A stretch of 44,577 nucleotides of DNA from Silene noctiflora (Eukaryota; Streptophyta; Magnoliopsida; Caryophyllales; Caryophyllaceae): assembly GCA_009801015.1 (NCBI GenBank), contig VHZZ01003210.1:38727-83303 (forward strand), read 5' to 3'. The notes below the pieces were generated by a model. That model was not told the DNA's origin. It worked only from the letters and a program-made list of their open reading frames with translations, and did no database searches. Of the stretch, positions 22,282-32,154 are shown piece after piece; within the stretch, counting starts at the first letter, position 1; every line of letters starts with the position of its first letter. Position numbers and translations under genes: made by a program.

Positions 22282-22359
22282 TATTATATTTATGTATTTC
22301 TTAGGTATGGATTTGTAGTGCTAGATTTAGTTGTCGGGTTTCTGGTGCTACCCTAGTCG

Positions 22360-22437
22360 AGTAGCTTACACCGTAACTATTGGAACATTGTAAGTTATTC
22401 TCCATTCGTTGTCAAAAAAAAAAAAAAAAAAAAAACA
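22360..22437 (+). repeat. Poly(A)-tailed stretch, possible retroposon 3' end
   Basis: GTAAGTTATTCTCCATTCG and then GTTGTC lead into about 22 A residues, inside the TIR element. Such tails are common at plant LINE/SINE 3' ends. No reverse transcriptase motif was found upstream, so this is tentative. Confidence 0.3.
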
Positions 22438-23014
22438 ATCACCTCGATTTACTGTTACTCTTACTCGACATCAACATGTACATAATCAGTGCTACCTTTA
22501 TGTTAAAATATAAGAGTTTGAGCGACAAAATCTTCATTTTTGCCTTCATGTCATCATTAACTTTATTTCTCAAATCTTCTTTTAATTTACATATCCATGT
22601 TGGACATTTGTCGAGTTATTCCACCGAGTTAACAAAGCCAAGTAAGCCATGATTCACTTTCAATATAATCTCTTCCTAAATCTGTAATTTTGTTAATTTT
22701 TGGTGTGGTGAGTTGCAATGGCAAAACATGATGTTTATTTTGTTGTAATAAGGATATATGGGGAAAAATGTATAAAGTATAAGGGTACCATGAGAAATGC
22801 TTAAACTTTAATTTTGATTTTATATTTTTTTATTAATTTTTAATTTAATAATCATTGTCACGTCATCAAAAGTTAACGTTTCGTTAACGGCCGTTACATT
22901 AAGGGTACCATGAGCAAAAAGTTGGAACCTCAAGGATACAATGGGGGAATTCTTAAAAGTAGGGGTACCGTGTGAAAATTGACAAAATCAAAGAGTACCA
23001 TGGGAAATTCCCGT

Positions 23015-24577
23015 TTTTTTAATTATGCTATACACTAACACTTCATCATCTAATACTTAAATCCTTATTTTATCTAATAAATTACCATTTAATACCTAAA
23101 TAATAAAACAAAAAAATATAACTATTATACTCACCCTAACACCTTCCAACACCCAAATGTGAAACACCATCCAACACCACAACCGCCACCATCGTAATAC
23201 CAACATCCAACCCATGAGCACACCGACGAACTCGACGATCAACATGACTCATTCTGCGCCTGGACAACTAAAACAACTATCGAACACTACCGACACCTCA
23301 TGATAATCATTTATGTCAGTAGGCCCCAAAGTTAACATAACATTTCTTGGACACACGTCCACTCGTGACAAAGAACTTTAGAGCAAAGCATACTTAGAAT
23401 CTCAGGAACATATGTACAAATATTATCATGAGAGAGAGGGAGAATGCTTTTCTTTCTATGTGTAATTAAAATTAAAATGGTAAAGAATGTTGCATTTTAT
23501 ACACCCGGGCAAATGCCGGCTACACTATTCAAAAATCGTTAAAAGATAAAACGGTAAGAATAACGGTAATCGAGACAATAAATAACGACCATAAATATAT
23601 GGGAGATAAACAAAGCAACAAAATAATGATTTTGGACAGACAAAAATTCAAAAGAAGGAGAAAAAATCGTAGTCAAAGAGGTGGGCAACCCCACGCCGCA
23701 AGTGCTCTGAGCTCGACTCGACTTTACCGCGACTAGGGGGTGTGCGTGAGAGAGAAACGTCCACTATACCTCCACCAACCCAAAGATAATAAATCTTTTC
23801 ATGTGGGACAACTAATAAAATTAAAGAAGACTTTCTCAAGCTATTACACCAAAATTATATATCACTATACAATTGACGTCTTTACGTTCATAACTTAAAT
23901 ATTTTGTCTATTAAGCGAAAATGATACATTTCCATGTCGGGAACGATTAATAATGATACGTTTCCATTTCGAGAACGATTTATAAAATGTAAATAAGAGT
24001 ACAAATGTATTATCCAATTAAAATGCTTCATAATCAAACAGTTGTATTTTAGAATAAATTTAAAATTGTGTATATCAACTGTTATTCAACGTTTCTAAGC
24101 TGGGAACAACTTTCGTCGGTATTAATGTTTTTTTTCTTTGAGATAGCGGTTTTTACTATCGATTTCAACGGAATAAATTAAAAAAACCCGATCTTATGTG
24201 ATTCCATCTAGAGCAAATAATTGAAAGTGAATTCGAAATTATTTACAATTCCATTTTAAGAACGATTCTATAATATAAATTCGAGTATAACCCATCTTTC
24301 CAATAGAGATCTCCATTTTATATCAAAATTCATTTTACTAATAAAGCAGATATCTCCGTTTTAAAACCGAATTTACAATAAATATAAATGTACCATTGAA
24401 GAAGGAGAGCATGACAACTGACAAATATTCTCAAGTCTTACCAAATAAGAACTAGAAATGACGAGGTCCACCGTCCACGTAGATAGTGAGCTCATAATAC
24501 GTTATTTAGTTACGAAAGGAAGATTAATAATGCGTTACGTAGCTCAATGTTGCATTATTCACGAGCATACCAGAAAT
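23015..24577. other. Intergenic DNA without a recognised gene
   Basis: It includes an ACCATCCAACACC-like low-complexity stretch at 23150-23230. From about 23880 to 24380, repeated CATTTC-GAGAACGATTTATAA-like phrases look like old degenerate repeats. The short frames have no domains. Confidence 0.4.
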
Positions 24578-24630
24578 ATAATAATATAATAATATAGTAA
24601 TATATAATAATATAATAATATAATAATATG
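24578..24630. repeat. (TAATAATA)n-type AT microsatellite
   Basis: Near-uniform ATAATAT/TAATA repeats over about 50 bp. Confidence 0.85.
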
Positions 24631-24962
24631 ATGGCAGTTAGGTCAGGTCTAGCTCATGGTCAAACCAACGCATTTGACATTGTCTTCTTCTACGTGATAT
24701 CTAGCACCCCCTCTCGTCTTCACCAATCATTTTTTTGCAGTCTACCAATTCTCGAACTATCCAAAATAATGAAACAAAAACGAGATCGATTAGTCTTTTT
24801 TAAGACGGATATATACTCTTAAGATTGAAACAGGTCAAATAAAATAGTACCATTTACATACATATAAGACAAGTTTTAGTTAAAATTTAGACGTTTTGCT
24901 TTCATATTATCTATGATATTTAATCTGTTTTAAGATTAAAACAGTTTCTCCCGTTTTAAATA

Positions 24963-25049
24963 CTCCCTCCTATTTAGCCTAATCCCTTTCATTATAATAC
25001 TCCTCACATATATTAGAGAAAGTGGAACATTAGATTGAATAGGATAGAG
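24963..25049. mobile_element. Short diverged Stowaway MITE
   Basis: CTCCCTCCTATTTAGCCTAA at the left pairs imperfectly with the right end TTAGATTGAATAGGATAGAG. TA lies on both sides (24961-24962 and 25050-25051). The 87-bp element is older than the copy at 22125 judging by end mismatch. Confidence 0.65.
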
Positions 25050-25222
25050 TAAGGATATGTGAAACGAGATTTTTTTCATTATTTTTGTGACTGAAGTAAA
25101 TAAGGAAAAAAAGAAATTGAAAAATAAGATTAGTTAACTGTTATAAACTCACGCAGTAACATTATCAGGTGTCGCTCCGTGATATAAACATTCATGCATA
25201 AACGATAGGTTTTCGAGTATTT

Positions 25223-25550
25223 TAACGATATTTAACGAGATTATGCTGATTGTATATTTATTATCTTCATTCAATCCAATCCACTTCTTTCCTATGTTAA
25301 GTTGATAAACAAAAGTTTAAAAACTCAAGATAAGGCAGATAAAATTTCTCCATTTGTAATAAATTTAAACGATATTTAACGAGATTATACTGACTGTATC
25401 TTTATTACATTCAATCCACTTTTTTCCGATGTCAAGTTGATAAAGAAAAGATTAAAACTCAAGATAAAGGAGGTAATTTCTCAATTTGTAATAAATTTAA
25501 ACGATATTTAATGAGATATTTAATGAGATTATGCTTTGACTGTATATTTT
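25223..25550. repeat. Tandem repeat of about 135-142 bp, 2.4 copies
   Basis: Units start TAAACGATATTTAA(C/T)GAGAT near 25223, 25365 and 25498. The first two are complete and the third stops after about 50 bp. Shared blocks include CATTCAATCCACTT, AAGTTGATAAA and ATTTGTAATAAATTT. A TATTTAATGAGA phrase is doubled again in the third unit. Confidence 0.8.
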
Positions 25551-25557
25551 CCTATAG

Positions 25558-25590
25558 AAATATTATTATTATTATTATTATTATTATTAC
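25558..25590. repeat. (ATT)n microsatellite
   Basis: About ten ATT units directly after the 140-bp tandem repeat. Confidence 0.9.
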
Positions 25591-26113
25591 AACTTTAACC
25601 ACAATGCTTATCTCTTGAAACAGGGTAATTAGAGCAACTAAACCATACAAAATTGTTTTTTTACCTTTCCACATCTTAATCTTAATCACAGTACAATACA
25701 GTACATGAAAACCTCTAGACACTTTCAAGAATTTGAAAGAAAAAATGTGACAAAAACAGCAAATAATTGCCGAGAAAAACTTTAATGTGACAAGATCAAA
25801 AAGAAAGTTGAAAAAAAATAAAATGTACTCATTACTAATTTAATCATTACTCCTACACTATGATTATATTCCGACTCTTCTTATTTCCTTGCGTATCTCG
25901 GTATCTGTGTCCAACATTCAATAGTCGGACACTCTGACATGGATATGATATATGATACTTATTACTTGTAAACTTCATTTGAAGCGAAAAAAATACGGAT
26001 TTTTCATAAAATTAGCAGAGTCGGACACTTGAATAATAAACATGCATGCACTCAGCCACTCATATCGAATACTTTTAAACGATTTTGAGTAACATAGCTC
26101 CGAAATCCTTCGA

Positions 26114-26896
26114 TTACAGTTTAACTGTAGAAGCTACATTATGTGCCCAAGATTTAAGATAATCTTTCATATCAATCTGATTAGTAGAAGCAGGAACTTT
26201 CCAATTCAACATTGAATTTTCTTTGTTCTTCTTCTTCCTCTTCTCTAATTCCCATGCTTCGGAAAGGTAAGGCCTTGAAACATTATTACAAGCAATGTTA
26301 CTGCTCATATCGACGACATCAGTATCAGTATTAGTATTAGTATTAGTATTATTTCCGAGTCTCTGTAACCCGGGAATAATAGAAGCCAAGGTTGAATCTT
26401 TATCTTCTTCAGAGAAAACAAAGCCTAAATCCATAAACCCTTTAAGCTCTTCGAACTCAAGGTCGGATAAACTCTTGCTTAAACCCTTCTTTTTCTTCCG
26501 CGTCCTTGAAATTCCGATATTACCCTTCAAAGGAGTAGAATATAAGGAATTGATGTTTGATGTTTTTGAGTCATGTTCTTCAGCTGAATTTTCTACCTTT
26601 GAATTATCAAACTGATCTGTTTCTTTCCCGGAAAATATTGTTTGGAGTTTCGGAGATTGAAGAACGGAATTCGGAGATGCCGAAAATTCATGAAAATTTG
26701 TGTTTAAGCTCATATTTATAAGAGATGAAAATTTTGTATGAATTGTAGGAAGATTTGAAATATCATGTTCTAAATCATTCATACTCGATGAGGGTATTTC
26801 CGGAATTTTGTTAATTTTTGCGGGTTTTGATCTTTTAAAGAAATCAAGATCATACCAATATGAATCAAAGAGATTTAACACATTTTCAGGTTCCAT
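26114..26896 (-). CDS. DUF1685-family protein (260 aa, single exon)
   Basis: A plant-specific protein of unknown function. The family core KSLSDLEFEELKGFMDLGF sits at 141-159, followed by SIIPGLQRL (172-180), RPYLSEAWE (208-216) and the typical C-terminal MKDYLKSWAHNVAS (243-256). A basic RTRKKKKG run (131-138) and a second Lys-rich run (219-226) could be nuclear-targeting signals. An NT repeat (182-190) comes from a hexanucleotide microsatellite. The first 130 residues are low-complexity Ser/Asn-rich. The ATG at 26896 is the only in-frame candidate near a TATA box about 100 bp upstream. The frame is intact. Confidence 0.85.
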   Translation of the reverse strand: MEPENVLNLFDSYWYDLDFFKRSKPAKINKIPEIPSSSMNDLEHDISNLPTIHTKFSSLINMSLNTNFHEFSASPNSVLQSPKLQTIFSGKETDQFDNSKVENSAEEHDSKTSNINSLYSTPLKGNIGISRTRKKKKGLSKSLSDLEFEELKGFMDLGFVFSEEDKDSTLASIIPGLQRLGNNTNTNTNTDTDVVDMSSNIACNNVSRPYLSEAWELEKRKKKNKENSMLNWKVPASTNQIDMKDYLKSWAHNVASTVKL

Positions 26897-26996
26897 TAAT
26901 GGAGTTTAATTTTTGAAGAAAGAAAAAAAAAAAAAGAAATAGTTTTAGAGTTTAGATGTGCTTAATTAAGTAGCTTAGGCAAAGATGTTTAAAGGG

Positions 26997-27004
26997 TATT
27001 TATA
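26997..27004 (-). promoter_or_regulatory. TATA box of the DUF1685 gene
   Basis: The minus strand reads TATAAATA, 101 bp upstream of the ATG at 26896. With a start site about 30 bp downstream it would leave a 5' UTR near 70 nt. Confidence 0.55.
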
Positions 27005-27840
27005 TTAGTTTTTTTTATGACGATATTACCCTTTGTTTTGTCGACGAAAAAGCTTCCAAGGTCAACTTTTGATTAGTAGTCTAATTACATATAGTTGATT
27101 ACACGTTTCCACTGGTGTGATTATTGTTTTTTAAATTTTTTAAAATAATAATTCTTGAAGGTCAAATGTATCGGAGAAGAGCAAAGGGCATTTTTGTAAT
27201 TTGCTTAGTCTTAGGCCATCACCATTTCCACACGGTCGGGGAATGTGAATTACTATCATTGAGCACGAGTTAAATATGACCTAGAGCATTATTTGTTATG
27301 TTACGTCTTGTTAAACCACATAAAATGTGAAAGCATTATTTGCCTATTTAAGTGAGTGAAGAAAATAGATATCCGAACTTTTGTCGGTTACGAGTTTAAA
27401 AACTGCGTAGTACGGAATACATTACTTGATGAAAATTGTAACGTAAATACAGACAGTCGGAATGATTGAACTTGGTTGGTTTTATTTCGATCTTTTATTA
27501 CGGATGAGTATTGATTTTTGTCTCATAACTAGATTCTCACTTCATTCAACGGTTTAACAGGACAACTCAGATGAAAAATTACTACGGATCGGATTTAAAC
27601 AAGAAGAAATATACAAGTAATAAAGAATATGGAAAATGGATGTAAAATTAATGCATACAAAAATAATAATGAGTGGAAATAAAAGGTAACAACCTTACAA
27701 ATACTCCATATTCGTTTCTTTATTTGCTAAAGCTTTTACAAAAAGTCACTAAACTTACAAAGGAATAATAAATCAAATTATGAATTTGTGTGGACAGGGC
27801 AAAACAAAAAGGTGTGAATCTATACCTTCTAAATTTTGAG
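27005..27840. other. Upstream region of the DUF1685 gene
   Basis: AT-rich, no further gene or repeat recognised. Confidence 0.45.
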
Positions 27841-28405
27841 TTGTTATGCGTAGACGTGGTTTGCAGGGTATTATATATACTTGAGAATTTATCTAATGCA
27901 CATCAAATGAAGCAAATACGACCCTTATAGGTAGTGACGGAGCCAAGATTTGAACTTTGGGGGGAGGGGAGGGCGAATGGATAATTTTATAAGGTACACT
28001 CGATTTTTTTTTGAAAAATTTAACTAAAAACTACGAATATCTTGTACGCCAGAGAGGACGATGATCCCTGCTAACTCCCTTAACTCCACCACTGCTTAGA
28101 GATTCACTAGTCATCCAATCAAAAAGGGTGGTTGAATTGTTATACGTGGTTTGCAGGGTATTATATATACTTGAGAATTTATCTAATGTACATCAAATGA
28201 AGCAAATACGACCTTTACAGGTAATGACGGAGCCAGGATTTGAACTTTAAGGAGGCGAATGGATAATTTTATAAGGTACACTCGAATTTTTTTTGAAAAA
28301 TTTAACTAAAAACCACAAATATTTTGTACGCCAGAGAGGACGATGACCCCTGCTAACACCCTTTAACTCCATCACTGCTTACAAATTCACTAGTCATCCA
28401 ATTAA
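27841..28405. repeat. Two tandem copies of a 290-bp unit carrying a MITE-like core
   Basis: GGTTTGCAGGGTATTATATA begins at 27858 and recurs at 28148; the two units are nearly identical. Each holds a core starting GTGACGGAGCCA(A/G)GATTTGAA and ending TTAACTCCA(C/T)CACTGCTTA. Those ends are imperfect inverted repeats resembling hAT-type MITE termini. Because DNA outside the core is duplicated too, this is a segmental tandem duplication of a MITE plus flanks. Confidence 0.8.
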
Positions 28406-29559
28406 AAAGGTGTAAATTTGATAGTGCAACAAAAGAAAAATTGTTGTATCTAGCAATCCAAGCATATATAGATTGAATAATTTGAGATTTTGATCAATGA
28501 TTAAGCATTGCCATTTGTAATGCATGTTATACAAAAAAAATAATAAATGGGTGATGTTGATGATGTGTGAGAAGTGCATTATGGTCACTAAAATATTAGT
28601 GGAAAGTGTAGAAGCAAAATAATAAAAAGGGGCAAATTAGTTGCAAAAATGGGGAAGTCTTAATCAAAGGTGATGGGGCACCAACTAATTATTGATTCTT
28701 CTATTTAATGTGAGACTATCACCATATGCATTAATGCATTATGCTATATTGCTATGTGCCCATATCTTAATAATCATGTCTATTTGGATGTTAAGAGTTG
28801 CTTTCAAGTTACTCTATTTTATATATCCTTTATTCTCTAACCTTTATGCTCTCTTTTTTTTTCTTCTTGTTGAGATATAGATGGTGGTTCATCACTTTCA
28901 TTAGATCCTCAAATTATTAGTTTTGTTCATTGGAGATTTGGAGGAGATGAGAGCAAGTTTTTAGTTGGAACTATTTAAGGACCTGGTAAATGGGTCAATC
29001 GAGTCGGATTTGGAACATGTCAGGTTTCTGATTTGAGTCATTTCCAGCTCAACTATTATCAAGTTATTTGTGCAAAAATACACATTCCGGTCGGCTTTAT
29101 TAGTTGGGTCAGTTCGAGTTCGAGTTTTGAGTTCGGGTGTGATCGGATAAGAGTCGAGTCAATTTTGCTTAAATCTAGTCATCGAGTTATAATTATATGA
29201 CCATGGCCAATACCAATTGATATAACGACATACTTAAAAAACTTAAAACTCATACTATAATAAACAATGTCTGTGACGAAGTGATACCTGATCAATCTTG
29301 ATATCCAAAACAAAACAAGTAACATATCATCAACACGAATAATATTACTTTGTAAATCCGTAATAACATGCTTACTTAAACAAGTAATTTTATTTATTTG
29401 AAACCTGTTATTTTGAAATTATGAAATAAATTGAGTATTTATAGATGTCTATATGTTTGACTTCATAGCTAGTAAGAGATCAAGTAGAAGCATATCATTG
29501 AACATCATACAAATGTAAGTAATACTATAATGATAAATTAATACTATAATGATCATAGC
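28406..29559. other. Intergenic DNA before the tandem array
   Basis: AT-rich. At 28980-29165 it contains degenerate GGGTCAATCGAGTCGG/GGGTCAGTTCGAG phrases, a dispersed low-complexity repeat seen again near 34170-34320 and 40425-40640. No gene is supported. Confidence 0.45.
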
Positions 29560-29929
29560 ATGTTTAGGTGAGCAACTCTCATCTCAATTAAAACCACCAC
29601 TCCACCCCCATTATGAAATATCAAATTGTCATTCCAAAATCACATTCTACAAAAAACACAGATTAATTACTTTTCAAATGTTAATTTTCTAGCATGTTGA
29701 ACAACTCTACTTTTAAGCCGATCTCATATATAATACAACCGGTTATTACACAAAACGGAAATAATTTACGACGATAAAAACAAGTCATAATGCTGAAACA
29801 AATACTTACATTCACAACAAATGACAATGCAACTAACTCCACAAGTGCATGCAGCAATGTACGAGTAATTAGAATTTGCATTTAAAGATTGTAACAATTA
29901 ATAAGAGTGTAACATAAGTTTGCACGGCG

Positions 29930-30045
29930 GAATTACCGGGCAAATCTCCTTTGGCATAAATCTCATTTTCTGTATTGTGACAAATTATCACTTACAGTTA
30001 AATAGTTGCATGCCAAAGGTGATTCTACCCAGTTATGCATTCATG
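29930..30045 (-). ncRNA. MIR399: MIR399 precursor, copy 1
   Basis: The minus strand carries a 21-nt mature sequence at 29956-29936. It begins TGCCAAAGGAGA and ends TTTGCCCGG, identical in my recall to the miR399f-type sequence. The star arm (30030-30009) begins GGGTAGAATCACC and ends TTTGGCATG. The arms pair with a one-nucleotide bulge and two mismatches around a loop of about 52 nt, with the mature strand on the 3' arm as usual for MIR399. miR399 directs cleavage of PHO2 (UBC24) mRNA under phosphate starvation. A TATA box lies 52 bp upstream of the star arm and two P1BS sites lie beyond it. Confidence 0.92.
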
Positions 30046-30081
30046 CATTTGAACATGGTTTTGTGAATAAACTTGTTCCTG

Positions 30082-30089
30082 TATTTATA
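30082..30089 (-). promoter_or_regulatory. TATA box of MIR399 copy 1
   Basis: TATAAATA on the minus strand, 52 bp upstream of the star arm; the same spacing is kept in copy 2. Predicted transcription starts near 30055, close to the hairpin base. Confidence 0.7.
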
Positions 30090-30132
30090 CAGGTAATAAA
30101 AAAAAATCAAAAAAATAACAGTACTAAAATTA

Positions 30133-30140
30133 GCATATCC
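30133..30140 (-). promoter_or_regulatory. P1BS (PHR1-binding) site, MIR399 copy 1
   Basis: GCATATCC fits the PHR1 consensus GNATATNC. It lies about 45 bp upstream of the TATA box and is present at the equivalent place in copy 2. Confidence 0.65.
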
Positions 30141-30270
30141 TTACAAAAACACATATTCCACAACACACGAGTCAACCCCAATTTATCCTAGATATCGTTG
30201 AAGAAAAGTGAGTAAAATCTTTTTTTCGAAAAAAAGAGTGAGCAAAATCTAGGAACTTTTCCATTTATTA

Positions 30271-30278
30271 GGATATAC
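30271..30278 (-). promoter_or_regulatory. Second P1BS site, MIR399 copy 1
   Basis: GGATATAC fits GNATATNC, about 185 bp upstream of the TATA box, and is retained in copy 2. Confidence 0.6.
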
Positions 30279-30904
30279 TGATGGCACATTTTTCCTGGGT
30301 GCATATATACTGATGGCACATTCTCTACTTGCTTCTTCTATGCTAAGGTCCTAGAAAATGTGCTCGGTATTAAATCTGGGTGAGAGAAGTTGAATTGGGT
30401 AAATTATGCATTCGATTACAGTACAATATCTTACTGCTGGGTTTAGACTCTAATTCTGTGGCACACTAATTTCTTAGAATACAAACTCAAATTAGTCATT
30501 GTATAATATACAATCGAATTGTGCATCACACATCGTCTAGTTATAGCAATAGAAATTACTGTGTACCATATAACGGCCCTAAACAAGAACAACCGATCTT
30601 AGAATTGATCGACCTCATCATGTTGACATCAATTTTGCAAAGCATATAGCTTAGATTGACCTCATGATGTTGACATCGATTATATGCAAAGCAAAAAAGA
30701 AGGTGAATATATAAGCCGGTTAATCCTACCGAAAACTTGTAAGTAGTACTGTCTACCCAACAAGTATTCTTTCACAAGCATATTAAACAACCAGAAACCA
30801 TAGAGACTCATCGATTCACGTCTACCAACAAGATCAAACTACGGCATTAGGCAATGTTGCTAAATGATAAACAAATGTCTACCTAGAGTTCTTCCAAAAA
30901 AAGC

Positions 30905-31035
30905 GACAGAATAAATAACACCTGGTGTAGCACACAAAGTAGCCACCGTAGCCCAAGTGCAATCGTCCGCTAATAAGTGTGTGCAGCACTGTTCTTACCA
31001 GCTCCATCAGTCGCAACTCCTAGAAAACAGAGTAG
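30905..31035. repeat. Block conserved in all three array units, unknown function
   Basis: This block recurs at 38020-38150 and 44400-44530. The core runs from ACACCTGGTGTAGCACAC through GTAGCCACCGTAGCCCAAG to GCACTGTTCTTACCAGCTCC. It looks better conserved than the DNA around it. On the minus strand it contains GAGCTG|GTAAGAAC and ACCAG|GTGT, both donor-like, about 1.1 kb downstream of the F-box stop. It could be a spliced 3' UTR or non-coding exon. No reading frame survives in all three copies on the minus strand. Confidence 0.5.
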
Positions 31036-32154
31036 TTACCTCATAAGTCTTGCAGATTACAATCAAAGGGCTAAAACCAATAAGTTTGTTTTAACTACTT
31101 GACATTATATTTAGGCAAGATTGTCAGGTTCAAACTCAGTTAAGTCGATAACAAGTTAACAACACATGATTTTTGACGAATACAACAAAATAAACATTAT
31201 CCCAATACCTCATTGGCTTTCCCAAACGACATTAACACATGATTTTTGACGAATATCAAGTTTGAATCTCATATTGTGTCGACCAGCAACCATAATTTCA
31301 TCATTGTTAAGACTTTTAACATGAGCAAGTACAAAGATGTTTCTACTGTCTTAACTAATTTATCGCTGCGTTTTCAGATGAAGGCAATAAAAACTTCTCT
31401 TCAGCTATATGCAGAGGCCAGAGCTGTCGGTACAATATGAGAAACAATGTGCTTATATATACTCCCTTAAGTGACAACTATAATTTGTTTTTTCATCATG
31501 AAATACTGAGAAAAGATGGAGGAGAAGAGTATATTGCTAATTACCTTACATAGTTCTCATGTTCCTTCAGTCGTCAGAGCTTAATCTTGAATCCCGAAGA
31601 CAGAAAATCGTCCCTGAGAAAATAAAGGACAAGATATAGGCGATGAATGTTTGCATAAGCACGGACTTCTAAGATCATAGCAATGGACAAGATCTACATC
31701 CAGCAAACAATATATTTCTACTCCGACTCTCAGAGTAAAGGTAATAAGATGTAATCAGCTGTCCACACTCCACTGTGTTAAGAAGCTACAAAAGTTTTGT
31801 ATTATCTCAGTGCCTCAATGCTCCTGCCTATAGCGAGTTGGGGGTCGAATGTATGTACCATTAACCCTATGTTAAACGCAAGTAGAGACGGTTTTCAAAT
31901 GATCAATGACTAAAGAGTAACCTATTTTTGCTCTATTCTATCATATTCCAAAGTAGTAAACCAATTATTTGATCTACGCAAACTGAACAGCCAAAATGCA
32001 CCTATATCTATAAATACTCGTCCCAATCATTTGTTTACCTTTGATAAAAATACCTGTCACAAAGAATATACGAGTAAAAGATAAACACATGATTAGGACC
32101 GAGAATGTAATCCAAAATCACAAAACACAAAAGGAAACATAGTATGAGTAGCTT
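31036..32154. other. Spacer 3' of F-box copy 1
   Basis: Homologous to 38150-39170 in unit 2. It probably includes the F-box 3' UTR on the minus strand. No independent gene is supported; the short frames here are not kept in unit 2. Confidence 0.5.

Larger units (their letters stand above)
21076..23014. mobile_element. About 1.9-kb DNA transposon-like element with 280-bp terminal inverted repeats
   Basis: The left TIR (21076-21355) and right TIR (22738-23014) are inverted copies. Both carry spaced ATGGTACCC units, a GTTAACG/CGTTACATTA block and the inner CCCCATATATCC block. Long TIRs suggest a Mutator-like element, but no transposase is recognisable and no target duplication was resolved. The interior (21440-22440) has several short plus-strand frames without a known domain, a nested Stowaway and a poly(A) run, so it may carry captured or retroposed sequence. 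Confidence 0.7.

Noticed and set aside
21820..22356. 178-aa plus-strand frame as a possible gene
   Set aside because: Its last third is a Stowaway MITE (22125-22281) and the rest has no domain; kept only as possible cargo of the TIR element.
30006..30191. 61-aa plus-strand frame over the MIR399 locus
   Set aside because: It is antisense to the hairpin and is not kept in the second copy.
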